NCBI GenBank assembly: GCA_022559845.1
Contig: CM040121.1
Coordinates: 514,332,566-514,396,565 of the forward strand
DNA: 64,000 nucleotides
DNA from: Amorphophallus konjac
Taxonomy: Eukaryota; Streptophyta; Magnoliopsida; Alismatales; Araceae
Direction: 5' to 3'
The notes beneath the pieces are model-generated. The model ran no database searches, was not told the DNA's origin, and saw only the letters and a list, made by a program, of their open reading frames with translations. Position 1 is the first letter of the stretch, and each line of letters starts with the position of its first letter. The position numbers and the translations under genes were made by a program. Below are positions 33,028 to 44,930 of the stretch, one piece after another.

Positions 33028-33321
33028 TAACGCCTTAAGGGAGGGCGTCATTTAATTGACGACCTAAAGAAGGTCGTGATTCCATAAATAAACGACTGTT
33101 CAGACAGGCGTTGTTTCTTGGATTTTATGAATCCTAAAGAAAATAAAACTCAAAGAATTGACGTCCTCTTTAGGGGCGTTGATTATTTAACGCCCATTCA
33201 AGCAGGCATCATTTCTCAATTTTAAATAAGGAAAGTCCTTTATTTCTATAATTAAATCCAGGAATTAACGACTGTGTGAATGTCGTCATTTGAATTGACG
33301 CCCCTAGTCAGGTCGTCATTT
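33028..33321 (+). repeat. Dyad-module array A, 7 units, in U3
   Basis: Each unit is about 25 nt of the form (A/G)ACG-C/A-CC..6-9 nt..GG-C/T-GTCATTT. Examples: AACGCC..GGCGTCATT, GACGACC..GGTCGTGATT, AACGACTGT..ACAGGCGTT, GACGCCCC..GGTCGTCATTT. Stem bases change on both sides together. Confidence 0.85.
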
Positions 33322-33462
33322 GCACTTCCGTCTCCCTTTCGCCTTCTTCTTTCTTGTAGTGATCCTTTCCCCATTTTACACCTTATGTTCGATTGAGAAG
33401 AGGGTTCCTTGTTAGAGGATTCATCGCCTTGTTTTAATCCTATTAATGCAAGGATTTTTGGC

Positions 33463-33471
33463 CTATAAATA
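33463..33471 (+). promoter_or_regulatory. TATA box of the Tat/Ogre-like LTR
   Basis: CTATAAATA lies 140 bp downstream of module array A and about 800 bp before the PBS. It is followed by an A/G-rich stretch typical of a transcript start region. Confidence 0.7.
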
Positions 33472-34270
33472 CCTTCACATGTGCTCCTCACGCGAGAAAG
33501 AAAAACAAGAGGAGGAAGAAGAAGAACAAAAAGGCTAACAGAGAGAGAGCTAAGAAGAACGCTGTGAGTTTTTTTTTACACAGAGAGGGGAGAGTTTTAT
33601 TTTTTTTGCAGGTACTTCACGGTGTTGATCTTATTCCAAAGCCCCTTCCTCTGGTGTTCTTTCTCCCACGAGCGGTGTCTTCATCCGACGTTTCTTCATC
33701 CTGCTGCAGCTACTGCAACCTTGTTTTTCTCCCTTCTGCACGCACAGCAGAGATGACACTTCTTCTTTAGTTTTTATTTTTATCATATCACTCATCACTC
33801 TCTAGAGATCTTCTCAGCACATTAAAATTGCTTTGCACCATACTATATCTTGCTTTGCATGTCATTCATAATCCCAACCTTGTTACTCCTCTTAGGGGTT
33901 TAAAATCAAAACACACAAGGTGTGTTCGTGCCCAATCTGTTTGATTTCATATTTTTATAGCATTGATACTACACACTTGGCTAATATATATCTTTGTTTA
34001 TTTTGTGTGTTTGCAAGGGTAATCAAGCTATAAACCCCCTTCATCGGCCGGCCGATAGAAGGAGGAAGGAAGAACTCCCAATCCCACCCGCTCAATACAA
34101 GGTACATGCGATCATCCTTCTTCTTTTGAGGTAACCCCTCTGGCGATCACCTTCCATAGAGTATCTCATGCTCATCCTCTTTTCCTTCTTGTCCCACTTA
34201 TTTTAGCATAATTATTCATCATTAATCATTGTTATTCCTCTTTAAAATGTCTATGTGACACGTTCACAAA

Positions 34271-34290
34271 TTGGCGATCACGGTGGGACC
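34271..34290 (+). other. Primer binding site of the Tat/Ogre-like element
   Basis: TTGGCGATCACGGTGGGACC follows the LTR end by two bases. This TTGGCG..CGTGGG-type PBS is characteristic of Tat-clade and related gypsy elements. The exact tRNA was not determined. Confidence 0.75.
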
Positions 34291-34317
34291 TGTTTTGTTT
34301 TAGTTTGATTACCCCTC

Positions 34318-34470
34318 CCTTTGGCGCCCCCGCGTGCCCCTCCCTTGGGTGCCCTTGCGTGCCCCTCCCTTCGGCGCCCTCGCGTGCCCCCCCCTTTGGC
34401 ACATTCGTGTGCCCCTCCTTCGTGCTCCACGTAGCACACTCCTCTTGTGCACCACGTGCACGCCTCCCAC
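34318..34470 (+). repeat. C-rich degenerate minisatellite in the leader
   Basis: About five to six units of 24-27 bp built on TTTGGCGCCC-CGCGTGCCCCTCCC decay toward the 3' side into CACGTAGCACACTCC and CACGTGCACGCCTCCC. Position is directly after the PBS. Confidence 0.8.
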
Positions 34471-34585
34471 TGGATTAGTCAATTTTCAAGTATCCATAGC
34501 ATTTTTATTAGAAAGGAAAATTGATCTCTGGCTTTCGGTTCTCTGAACTGAATAGCACCCTCCACTCCACCGTCATTTCTACATA

Positions 34586-34917
34586 CAGCGACTGTTCAAA
34601 CAGCCACCGTTTCCATTTATTTTCCGCATTTTTTATCATTTTCATAATCCACGACCCTCACAGAGGCGTCATTTTCACATTTAACGCCTCACATCTAGGC
34701 GTCAGTTACTATGATTGTTATTGGTTTTGGTATTTCCCTGGTACTGTTCACAGTGTTTTAACGCCCCTTTATAGAGGCGTCATTACTTCATACATCGCCT
34801 CATTCCAAGGTGCCATTTCTTTCGGGTCGTTTTTAGATTTCACTGTTCACCGCGAATAGCGACTGGAACACAGTCACTGATTGTTGATATAGCGACCCCC
34901 TCCAGGTCGTCATTTTT
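34586..34917 (+). repeat. Dyad-module array B, 7 units, in the leader
   Basis: The same 25-nt design as array A but in the untranslated leader between PBS and gag: for example AACGCCTC..GAGGCGTCA-like pairs, GCGACTG..CAGTCACTG, GCGACCCCC..GGTCGTCATTT. The spacers contain unrelated A/T-rich sequence. Confidence 0.85.
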
Positions 34918-35079
34918 GTTCTGTGCCCACAGAACCCTGCTTACTGCTGTTCATTCACTAGTTGATTGCTATTACTGTCTATCCGATCACTATCTGCTTG
35001 ATTTGCCTGCATTAGACTGCATTTATGGCATTTGGCTTGGGAGACCTCCTCTCCCCACACTCTGTAGGATCTCACACCC

Positions 35080-35202
35080 TCTTGGTGAAGGAAGGACCCT
35101 CCTTTGAGCATTCCGTCTCATTGGACCGGAAATTCCTAAACCAAGCCTCCGTAAGTCCCCGCACCCGTGGATTCCCTCACGGACGCCGGGCAAGTTGTAC
35201 CA
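35080..35202 (+). other. Leader segment shared with the Athila element
   Basis: 35153-35202 (AAGTCCCCGCACCCGTGG.. to ..GTTGTACCA) matches the reverse complement of 50796-50845 with only about two differences over 50 bp. Weaker identity extends upstream through GAGCATTCCGTCTC. The core folds as CCGTG..CACGG. It ends about 250 nt before the gag start codon. Confidence 0.85.
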
Positions 35203-35448
35203 TTGAAGCACCCGGAGTATAGTTGACCCATACGTTGGTGAGAAGAGAGAAAGAACCTAGATACCCGAAGATTATACCCAAACTCTCAACCATGACCCAC
35301 ATTCAAAGGAGATAACTTATTATAGAACTCACCTTAATCTTCAAAGAAAACCTTAAAACTTTGGGCTCATCACAACTTGAGTGTGTACCTTGTTTATTCT
35401 CTTGGTTATACTTGCTTGTTGGAAATCTATTATTTTTTTCTCTTAAGC

Positions 35449-37296
35449 ATGAAACTTCGCTCAGGTAAAATCATCAATATGGCCAACTATGGGTATGCTT
35501 ATGATGGTTATGAAGAGGGTCAATCTGACCCGTTTTATGAGATTCCCTCTCACGATTCTGTCTACCACGAGGGAAACTATGTTTCATCTCCCACTCAGGT
35601 CCACATGATGGACACCACTTCTCTGGAAGTCGAGCCTTCCTCCCAAGCTCAACCTACCACTCAAAATACTTCTGGGGACGCCTCCCCTTCTTTCAACTTC
35701 AACGATGTTCTCAAAGTTCTTACTCAACTGGATGATTCCCAACGCCAGGCGGCCGAAGCCGCCTTAAAAGGATAATCCATCCCGTCATCCTCTAACCCTC
35801 CCCAGGCCATGGTTGGCCATTTTGTCAGTTCCCCCAACGACCAGGCGGTCGCACCTAGGGTGCTCTCGCGCCCACCAACTCCTGTTATGACTACGCCGGC
35901 CCAACCGGCAAGTCACTCTATTGCTAGGCCTCAACAACCTCATGTTCCTCAATTCTTGAGGAGGCCTATGCCGAACCAATACTCTTCTTGTCCGGCCCCA
36001 GCCGAGTTCGATAACCACACTATACTCCTCCAAAGGATGGCTAGTATGGAGGAGCAGCTCAAGAAGGTCACTGCACCCAAGGCCGCTCCCGAAGTTATGC
36101 TTCCCACTCTGCCAGTTTTTCATGTACCCCCATCTGAAATGCCAAATTTCGGCGGTACAATGGAACGGGTAATCCGTACATCCACTTGAAAGACTTCTTA
36201 TATGAGGCATCATTCTGGCAGGATAACAAGACTTCTCTGGCTTATCTCTTTAGGCGGTCTTTAGATGGCCCGGCATTAGAATGGTTTTACTCCTTGGAGC
36301 CGGCCGATGCCGGTAACTTTGATGTTGTTCAAAGGAAGTTTCTGCAGAAGTACAAGGACCGTGTGGGTCCCTCTTTGTCTGTTACTGATCTGGTTGTCGA
36401 AAAGATGAAGCCCGAGGAGGACTTCGTTTTATTTGCTGATAGGTGGAGAGCTATGGCCAAAAAATTGAAAGACACATTATCGGAAACGGAGCAAGTGAAG
36501 ATGATTATGTCAAACTTCACTTTGCAATTCCGTCATATTTTAGCCATGAACAAGTTGAGCACTATGGAAGAGCTCTATGAAAGAGCTAGATACATACAAA
36601 CACAGATGAAAGATTCGCCCATTATGGGCATGTTTGAGCCAAGACCAAAGGTAATGAGGAAGAACGTTAATGTCGGCAATACTGGTGCGACCACTGAAGG
36701 CACTGTTATTAATGAGCAGGTGAGCGCATTTGGCAATTCCACACCCTTCCGCCACCCTCCAAACCAAAGGCCGCCACCACAGCAGCCCACCTTCCAAAAC
36801 CAAGTCCACCAGCCAAATAATAACCCTCCTCAGACCTTACGACCTCTTCCACCTCCTCAACAACAACAACCCCACTTTACCCCACAAGATCAACACCCAC
36901 AGTACCACCAAATGCCCCCGCCAGCCAATTATGCACAACAACAACTGCAACAACCAAGAAGACCATTGGGTCCCCGAAGAGCACAATACCCTCCCTTACC
37001 CGAAAGTCTACCAGATATCTTTAACTGCCCTCATGACCGCCAACACGCTCACCTTGCCTAAAGAAAGAACGATATGGCCGCAACATGTAGACACCTCCCG
37101 GTATTACGTCTTCCACCGGCAGCCGGGGCACACTATTGATAATTGCTTTCACTTCAAAGATTATATATATGATATGAATGATCAAGGTGATATTGATTGG
37201 GATGAGATGAGGAGGTTCATTGCTACATTGAAGGCTCGAAGGGCTCCTCGGCAACCACCGGCTCAGCAGCCTCCGCAGCAAGGTCAGCAGCAATAA
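35449..37296 (+). pseudogene. Tat/Ogre-like gag, broken
   Basis: The start is placed at MKLRSGKIINM (35449). A stop at 35773 is followed by a Pro-rich part (35809-36189) with a frame slip near 36150. Then comes the Retrotrans_gag domain (36186 on: HLKDFLYEASFW, LAYLFRRSLDGPALEWFYSL, FDVVQRKFLQKY, RWRAMAKKL), a long Gln/Pro-rich tail, another slip near 37000-37061, and a knuckle-like YYVFHRQPGHTIDNCFHFKD. CAA-to-TAA stops end it at 37294 and 37309. Gag forms the particle. The damage is a mixture of indels and transition-type stops. Confidence 0.88.
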
Positions 37297-37338
37297 CAAG
37301 TTCCACAGTAACAGCAGGCTCCTGCACCCCAGCCAAAT

Positions 37339-39138
37339 ATGGGGATTGTTAACAATCCGCTATCGGAGCACCCAATTCAAAATCAACAAGTAAACCCTGT
37401 CACCTCAATCCATGAAGTAGAGAGAGGGCAGGGCTGGCATGAAGAAAGCGCCTCTGCCGGGGCCATTAACCGAAACTCCAGTCAACCACCACAATTTTTA
37501 AGAAGACTTCAACCCGCACCTTCCTCCCAACAGCCACGTCTCCTCATACGTTCCACCACCACTCCAGGGCCACTTAACCCTAACCCTACTCCTTCACGGC
37601 CTCTTCTTTTGCGCCAACCCATACATTTTTTTTCACCTCAAAACCCCCCATTAAGTAGACCCCTCCTTATCCGCCCCCCGCCGGCATCCGTCTCCCCTCC
37701 TGTTTCGCCACAACCTATCCCGTCTACCACTATCATGCTTCCAAGACCCCTCCTTGTCACCCGACCCCCGCCGCCGTTTTCCGATGACCCCCCGCCAGCG
37801 AGGCCTCTTATAAGAACCCCTCCTTCTACCAATCCAGCACCAACACCCAACATGCCCTCCACCATTCCCTCTACTTCCTCTACCCCTTTACCCACTCTAG
37901 GCCCGACAGAGGCTTCGAAAACAATGGTGCTTCGTAGTGGACGGATGTTCCACCGAGTGTTTCCCCAACGGGAACAGGAGCTGGTACAAGAAGAAGGAGA
38001 ACAGGAACAGGAGTCTACACCGGGCACGGAGTATGACCTATTAAAGCATTTGGACAGAACACCGGCCCGAATTTCTATTCTGGAATTGATCAAAAGATCT
38101 ACTACACACCAGCTAGCCCTGAAGCAATATTTGCAGAAAGTAATGGTAAATGAAGACATCCCAGTTGAACAGGTCACTACTGTTTTAAATCCGGCCAGCA
38201 ATCAACCGGCCATCACTTTTTATGAACATGAATTGGCTCCGCAGCCTGCCAGGAAAAATGCACTGTGCATTACTATTGACATTAACAAGGTGGCAGTGAA
38301 ACAATGTTTGGTGGATACTGGGGCATCCATTAATGTTTTGCCACCAAGTACCTTGAAAATGTGTGGCATCCCGAAAAGTCAAATCCGGCCATCTACAATC
38401 ACCGTCACAGCTTATGACAACACCAAGAAGTCGCCTCTAGGGATGATCACTTTAAAAGTTGGTTTGGGACCGGTTTCAGTCACAGCGGACTTTCATATTC
38501 TAGACATGGACCCGACATTCAATGGCATCTTGGGTCGCCCTTACATTCAAGAGCTTGATGTTGTGCCCTCCACGAACCATCAATGCATAAAATTTCCGCA
38601 CAAAGGGCGCTTTATCAAAGTCACTAGTATGCCCATTTTGCCGGCAGAAGATATACATTCCGCAACATCGGTGCCTTCTATGTGGCCTTCCAATAGGCCT
38701 TTGCTCTCAGTTTTGGATGTTGCCGATCTGTGGCAAGACTTGGCAAGGCCGTCTTTTTCAACCCCTCTTACCACCCAAATGTCACCACAGCCACCCAAAG
38801 GCAAGAAGAAAAAGGGTCTGATGAACACCCCGGGATGGAATATCTTGATGAAAATGGGGTACAGAACTGGCAAAGGCCTGGGTACTAATCTCCAGGGGAG
38901 AGTCAAGCCCGCCAGGCATCAAAAGATGATTCCCCGGGGTGGCCTAGGGTATAAAGGGCCAAGCAAAGGCAAAGATGAAGAAGGACCATGGGCCGTCATG
39001 ATTTCAACTCTTAAAACAGATCGACAGCCTCTTACATGGACTCTACAAACACACTTTGTAAAAGGGGGTACTCATAATGATGAGCAAACCACGCTAGTCA
39101 CTTCCATGCTGGACTATCAAGATGTACATGCACGGTAG
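37339..39138 (+). pseudogene. Protease and G-patch region of the Tat/Ogre-like polyprotein
   Basis: This open frame has a Pro-rich N-terminus, the MVLRSGRMFH motif typical of plant gypsy polyproteins, an aspartic protease (CLVDTGASINVLP, then FNGILGRPYI) around residues 310-400, and a G-patch (GWNILMKMGYRTGKGLG..GLGYKG) around residues 495-535. It ends at TAG 39136-39138, and the same frame continues 13 codons later into RT without a shift, so one base change divides the polyprotein. G-patch domains bind RNA or helicases; in retroviruses of some genera a G-patch follows the protease. Confidence 0.88.
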
Positions 39139-41772
39139 TTTGCTCGCCACATAGCCCCACTAGTTACATACAAGGCCTTGGAGTCCTTACGGCCAGGTAA
39201 AAGAAGAAAGATGGATGACCCCGAATGTGACTTGTACAGATGGTTCGACATGAACGATATAACCATTGCTCTGAGCCGACTGTTTATGCCAACTGATCCG
39301 GAATGGCCACCATTAATTCATGAATTGATTGAAAAGTCAGCAGTGATCACGGACAAGAGGCAGCTTCTAAGTAATTACACAGATACCGGGGAGCCGGATG
39401 TGCCGTATGAAGAAGGCTTCAATGTGGATAGGCTGTGGGCCGGCCTTTTTTCTCTTAAATCCATCCATCCAACAATTGTTATCCATTTGCTTGATAAAAT
39501 GTTTTGCTCAGATATCCCTAGACCGCCCGCGGTCTTGATAACCTTTTCTCCAGATTCGCTTCAAGCTTCTCCTCCCATTCCTCCCTTGCTCCTGGAGCAA
39601 TTTTCTAAACTCTCCATCACACCCCCGCGTGAGCCATCATTTACGCAATCTTTCGTCAACCTGTCATTCTCGACACCGCCTCTTATTCCTCCCTCTCATT
39701 GCCTTCTTCTTGAAAATGAAAATAAAAATAAAAAAAATGCCAAAATTCCAATTTTCCAATCTTCCATCTCCATTGAGGAGACCTCTTATCTTCTTTCTGA
39801 GTGTGTCCCGACCCAGGGGCCGCTCTTCCAGGATTCATTAGTAGACCTTCTCTACCCCTCCGGTGAGGGGTCTTCACCTGTATCCCCTTCTGTACCCACC
39901 TTTTCCTCTCCCCCTTCATCTTCATCAATTTCTAGTGATCAGGCTAGTTGCTCTTATTCTTCTAGTTCTAAGACTCATGGGGTAGCTTCGCATAAGAAAT
40001 CCAAGGGTAAGCAGATTCCCCGTAGATTCTTGCTAGATTTAGCTAAGAGGTGTCGGGCATGCTTAGCTCTTCCCGAATTTATAAAAAATCCAATTATCCT
40101 GCCAGAAACAGAATATGAAGACACATCTACTTGTGCTCTTAATGAGGGTTTTGGTGTTTATGAGATCATGAATGATGAAGACCCTATTGAAGAGGGGGAT
40201 GAAGGTTACAAAGAATATGAGGACGAGGCTGATGCTTTTGCCAGTGACATGAGAAGATTCGATGAGCCATCAGCCTCAGTAGAAGAGCCTACCAAAGAAA
40301 TAAATCTGGGTACTGAGGAAGACCCTAGGATTGTCCTCATTAGTAAGAACTTGCCGCCCTCCGAAGAGGAGGTGCTTATTTTGGTTCTTCAAGAATATAA
40401 GGACACGTTTGGGTGGAGTTATGAAGACATGCCGGGACTAGACCCTGCGCTTGTTGAACATCGACTTACACTTAAGCCAGGGTCCATTCCGGAAAAACAA
40501 CAGTTGAGAAGTTTCCACCCTAATATGGCATTAAAAATGAAAGAAGAGGTCGATAAGCTTCATAAGGCTAGATTTGTTAGAGTTGTCCTCTATCCCAATT
40601 GGGTGGCTAACATCGTCACAGTCATGAAGAAAGATGGAAATGTTCGGATTTACATAGACTTTCGGGACCTCAACCGCGCGTGTCCTAAAGATGACTTCCC
40701 CCTCCCTCATATTGATGTTTTAATCGACAATACGACAGGATATGAGACTCTTTCCTTCATGGATGACTTTTTAGGCTATAATCAGATTCGCCTGGCTGAG
40801 GAAGATCAAGAGAAGACATCGTTCACTACACCATGGGGAACCTATTGCTATGTGGTCATGCCCTTCGGGCTTAAGAATACTGGAGCCACCTACCAGAGGG
40901 TTATGGTGGCAATCTTTCATGATATGATCCACGTTTATATAGAGGTGTACGTTGATGACCTGGTAGTGAAATCAAGGACAAGGATTGAGCATCCCGGGGT
41001 TCTAGCCAAAGTTTGGCAAAGAGCGAGGAAGTACCAATTGAAAATGAACCCCAAGAAGTGCGTGTTTGGTGTTTCATCAGGGAAATTGCTTGGATTCATC
41101 GTAAGTAAGAGGGGTATCGAGATTGATCCCAACAAGGTAAAGGCCATAAGAGAAATGCCTCCTCCCAGAAATTTGAAAGAAGTTCGAGGATTGATCGGGA
41201 GGTTACAATTTATTCACCGATTTATTTCCCAGCATTCACAAAGATGTAGGCCGTTCTACGAGCTTACTAAGCCGGGAGTCAAGTTTAATTGGGATGACAA
41301 GTGTCAGGCAGCTTTTGACGGATTGAATGATTATCTCTCAAATCCTCCTGTTCTGAGGTTGCCAGTTCCAGGTAAACCGCTTGTTCTCTACATTTCCGTC
41401 CTGGATGACTCTGTCGGCGCTGTCCTAGCCCAAGTTGACGAAGAAGGAAAGGAAAGGGCAGCCTACTACTTGTCAAAGCTTCTTAACCCCTGTGAGCAGA
41501 GGTACTCAGCCATAGAGAAGACTTGTGCTGCTTTAGTCTGGGTAGTTCAGAAACTTAAGCATTATTTCTTAGCTCACGAAGTTCATCTTATTGCCCGTAT
41601 GAATCCAATCAAGTTCCTTCTTGAAAAATCCGTTCTCACTGATCGATTAGCACGATGGCAAAGCTTGCTTTCTCAATTCGACATCATCTACATTCAGCTA
41701 AAAATGATTAAAGGCTATGCCATAGCAGAACACCTCGCTCATCATCCCCTCCCTAGATTTGACCATGTACGC
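39139..41772 (+). pseudogene. Reverse transcriptase and first RNase H of the Tat/Ogre-like element
   Basis: The frame is open for 865 codons from 39178. RT motifs: VRIYIDFRDLNRACPKDDFPLPHI (in parts), FMDDFLGYNQI (family FMDGFSGYNQI), WGTYCYVVMPFGLKNTGATYQ, and the catalytic YVDDLVVKSR near 40950. RNase H follows (YISVLDDSVGAVLAQ, YSAIEKTCAALVW). The frame reaches the Athila insertion at 41773 and, with the insertion and one 5-bp duplication ignored, continues in phase on the far side. It was therefore open at the time Athila landed. Confidence 0.92.
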
Positions 41773-43728
41773 TGATGCGCACCGACTAGTGTTGTTAAGA
41801 AAGCCGTGCCACAATTTCAAAATATTCACACTCACTCACTTTAAAAGATTGGAAAAATCAAATATATAGTGGTAAGCGGAGTCGATCCCACGAGGAGGAG
41901 AAAATCTTTATAGAACAAGTTGGAAAAACACCTTATGCTTTGAAAACTAATTTTTGAGTGTGATTAATCTAAGGAAAGATAAATTACATGAAAACTATTT
42001 AAAGAATATGAGATGGTTTAAGTAGATAAATTTGGAAGAGATAGAAAGATAAACACAATTTCACAAAGATCAACTTTATTGCTATGAGAGGTGGCAAGTA
42101 CAATGTATATGAAAACTAAAATTACAACTTGTAAAATAAAAGAAGAGAAAAGAAATTGTAAGTCAATAGGATGAAGAACGTCGTCAACTCCTTGTCGAGC
42201 CTTTGAGTGTATCACCCCGCCTTGGATGCCGACGGCGTGAGAGGACCGATTGGAAGAGAATCCGCGAAAGGGATGTGTGGATGAAATATAGGAGAGGGAG
42301 ATGAAAAGGTGGAGGAAGAAGAATAAAATTAAAACAAAAACATGTGTGCTGTGAAAAGAGAGGAAGAGATATGGCTACGGTGGCTGATAAAATAGAAAAC
42401 ACAGTGAAAAAATTGAAGTTGAAAAAAGAGAGAGATTGGAGGAGGAATAACTTAAAAACTAATAAGATTTAGAGAAAGTGGAAGAAATGCAAGTTGTAGA
42501 GAGCGAGGAGAGGAAGAGAATTGATGAAGAACTCAGAAGCAAATAACGAGAGGAAGATGGAGAAAAACATGAAAAACCAGAGAGTAGCCGCGCGGATGAA
42601 CAGTAAACATAAAAAAGTTGAACTTTGAAAAATTGATTGTAACTTGAAAACGGTGAAGATTTAGAAGAAGTGGTAGAATAAGAAGTTGAAGAACTTTCAA
42701 AATCGCACAACTTTTGTGAAGAACACAGAGAGAGATGAGGATCAGAAGGGGGAGAAAAATGAGAAAGAACAGAGTTTATAAAAATCGGATGAACAGTAAA
42801 AATGCAGAGATAGATGCTTGAAAAGTTGAGAATAGATTAAAAACGGTGGAGAATTAGAAGAAGATGAAGAAGAAGAATTTGTAGAAGATTTAAAAATGAA
42901 AATTTTTGAAGAAGAACTTAACTGCAAAAGATGAAAGGAAAAGCTTCAAAATCAATCCCTACGGCAGACCTCCAATTGGTTATCCCCCCTCATGGCACTC
43001 TCGGTGGCTTTATATAGTAGCAGAGAAGACATACGGCCGTAACTTTTGAGAATCCCATCAAAACTCAACTTCTAACATCCAGATTTGATCAAAGGAGGTG
43101 GCTTTCCATAGATGGAGTCCTCCTTTTCATAAAACATGGCTTAGATAAGAGCAAACATGGAAGAACACTTCGATCGGGAAACTACAATTGCCGTTTCTGG
43201 TTCAACTTTGAATAGCGACCTAGACTGGGGCGTCCTTTCTTGAAGTAGCGCCTCTTCACTTGGGCGTTGTTTCCTTATTTCCTTATTTGCTATTTTCCTC
43301 ATTTTTCGTAAAATAAGAATTGACGACTGTTCATATGGGCGTTCTTTCAATAATTGGCGACTACATCTTGGGCGCTAATTCCTTTTTCTTTTTTCACTTT
43401 CTTTTTTTTTCAAATGAATTGACGCCCTTGGAGCTGTCGCTTCTTACTGAATACGCGCCCTTGAAGCTGTTGTTAATTAAATAGCGCCCTGATCTAGGTC
43501 GTTGTTTCCTGAAAATTAAAATATCAATCTATTTAATTCCAAAATAATTGTGCAAATATTTAAATAATTCTCACATGATCTTTTAAGCTCAAAAAGATGA
43601 TAAAATACATGAAGACTCAAATAATGTGTGAGAATGTAATTAATGCTCATGTTGAACAACTTTATCCATTTAATGCTCAAAGATGATGGATGTGATGTAA
43701 ATTATGATGTAAAATATAGCACTTATCA
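41773..43728 (-). repeat. Athila 3' LTR
   Basis: The + strand runs TGATGCGC..CTTATCA. It contains a minus-strand TATA (ACTATATAAAGCC, 43006-43018) with a module array upstream in U3, and long A/G-rich stretches (42280-42930) with no gene. It differs from the other LTR by scattered substitutions of a few percent. Confidence 0.95.
43212..43509 (-). repeat. Dyad-module array C, 7 units, Athila 3' LTR U3
   Basis: Units such as GCGACC..GGGGCGTC, GCGCCTC..GGGCGTTG, GACGACTG..GGGCGTT, GACGCCC..GTCGC and GCGCCC..GGTCGTTG share design and spacing with arrays A and B of the other lineage. The array sits 200-500 bp upstream of the LTR's TATA box. Confidence 0.85.
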
Positions 43729-44930
43729 CACCCCCAACTTATTCATTGTTAGTCCCTTAGCAATGTAATTAAATTAAAATTTAGGACCAACAAGAGTTCA
43801 CAAAGATCATACTCTTATATCCAGCTCTCCCTTCATAGAATCAACCAAAGATTAGGAATCCAGAATCATTAATGCTCATACTAGCCTTAGATTGGAAATT
43901 AAAGCACATGACTTAAGAATACAAATCAAAGTTCAATAGCATTTGTGCATGTGTAATTCCAAATCTACAGTTAAGATAATTACATCCCCCATTTGTTATT
44001 CTAAGTAAGTACCTTTCAGCCCTGCACCTCTTAGATCAGAGCATTTAAGCATACTAGCTTTTGTCTGCCTTTTTATTTTGTCCCTTTGGAACTTTCTCTT
44101 TTTTTTATTTTTTTTTTATTTGCACAACCATGATGCTGCACTACCCTTCACCTTTTTGCGCTAACCTCAACATGTCTTAGGTGAGCAGGCCCAGTTACTC
44201 AGATCAAGGGCATTTTTCATGGCGTGATCTTTCTATTTCATCATTTCTCTCTTTTTCAACAATATACCTTTGCATTTTCTTTTCTTTTTTCTATAAAACT
44301 TGGCAGAAAGCTTTTTCTTGAAATAGATCTTCTCCTCATGAAATGCCGAGTATCAGATACAGTTCCCAAAATAACAGAGGGCTTGTCTTATTTTGCTTCA
44401 TCAGAGTGCATAGTGAATATTTTTTTTCTAATAGTGCGCATGAACTTTAAAGAGATTCTTATATCAATTTTTCATGGCTAGATCGAACTTAATTTTCCTT
44501 CAACCTTTTCCTAGTCTTTTCTAATCCATAATTTCTTTCTATTCAAGCATGAATTAATAAAACTCCGTCGGGGATTTCATCTTTTCACTTTCATGCAAAT
44601 TTGTAACAATTCATGCAAAATCCCTACCAGATTGTACTATATGCAATGAAAATTTTCTGCCCTCTCCCCCCAACTTGAATGACATTGTCCTCAATGGCCT
44701 GTAAAGTTGAAATGAAAGAATAATATAACAGTGAAGTTTGCTGAGTAGGAAAGAGACAACCCGGTGTGCGGTGCAGAACTCCATCAATAAACGGTAACAG
44801 CTTCTTCTCCTTCGACCTTATCCTGACTACTGAAACATACTTAAACAAAAACATTAAATAATAAAAACCTTGGGTTGCCTCCCAGAAGCGCTAAGTTTTC
44901 CATCTTCAGCCAGACGCAAGAAAAAAATTC
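43729..44930 (-). other. Athila 3' non-coding region
   Basis: Between the integrase end and the 3' LTR lie 1.2 kb without a supported gene. Athila elements often carry an env-like ORF here; I see only short open frames and a T-rich stretch near 44100. The env-like gene is absent or unrecognisable. Confidence 0.6.

Larger units (their letters stand above)
32767..34268 (+). repeat. 5' LTR of the Tat/Ogre-like element (ends inferred)
   Basis: The start is placed at TGTTGAGTCTCTCC (32767) and the end at TTCACA just before the PBS, giving about 1.5 kb. The U3 carries a dyad-module array (33028-33321) and a TATA box (33463-33471). R/U5 contains GA-rich and T-rich leader-like sequence. Without a second LTR the borders are provisional. 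Confidence 0.65.

Noticed and set aside
33028..33321. Dyad modules as CRISPR or tRNA-like elements
   Set aside because: Units are only 25 nt, spacers are short A/T-rich and non-unique, and no cloverleaf or CCA-type features are present.
43729..44930. Env-like gene of Athila
   Set aside because: Only short frames without a transmembrane or signal segment of convincing kind; no support for an envelope-like protein.
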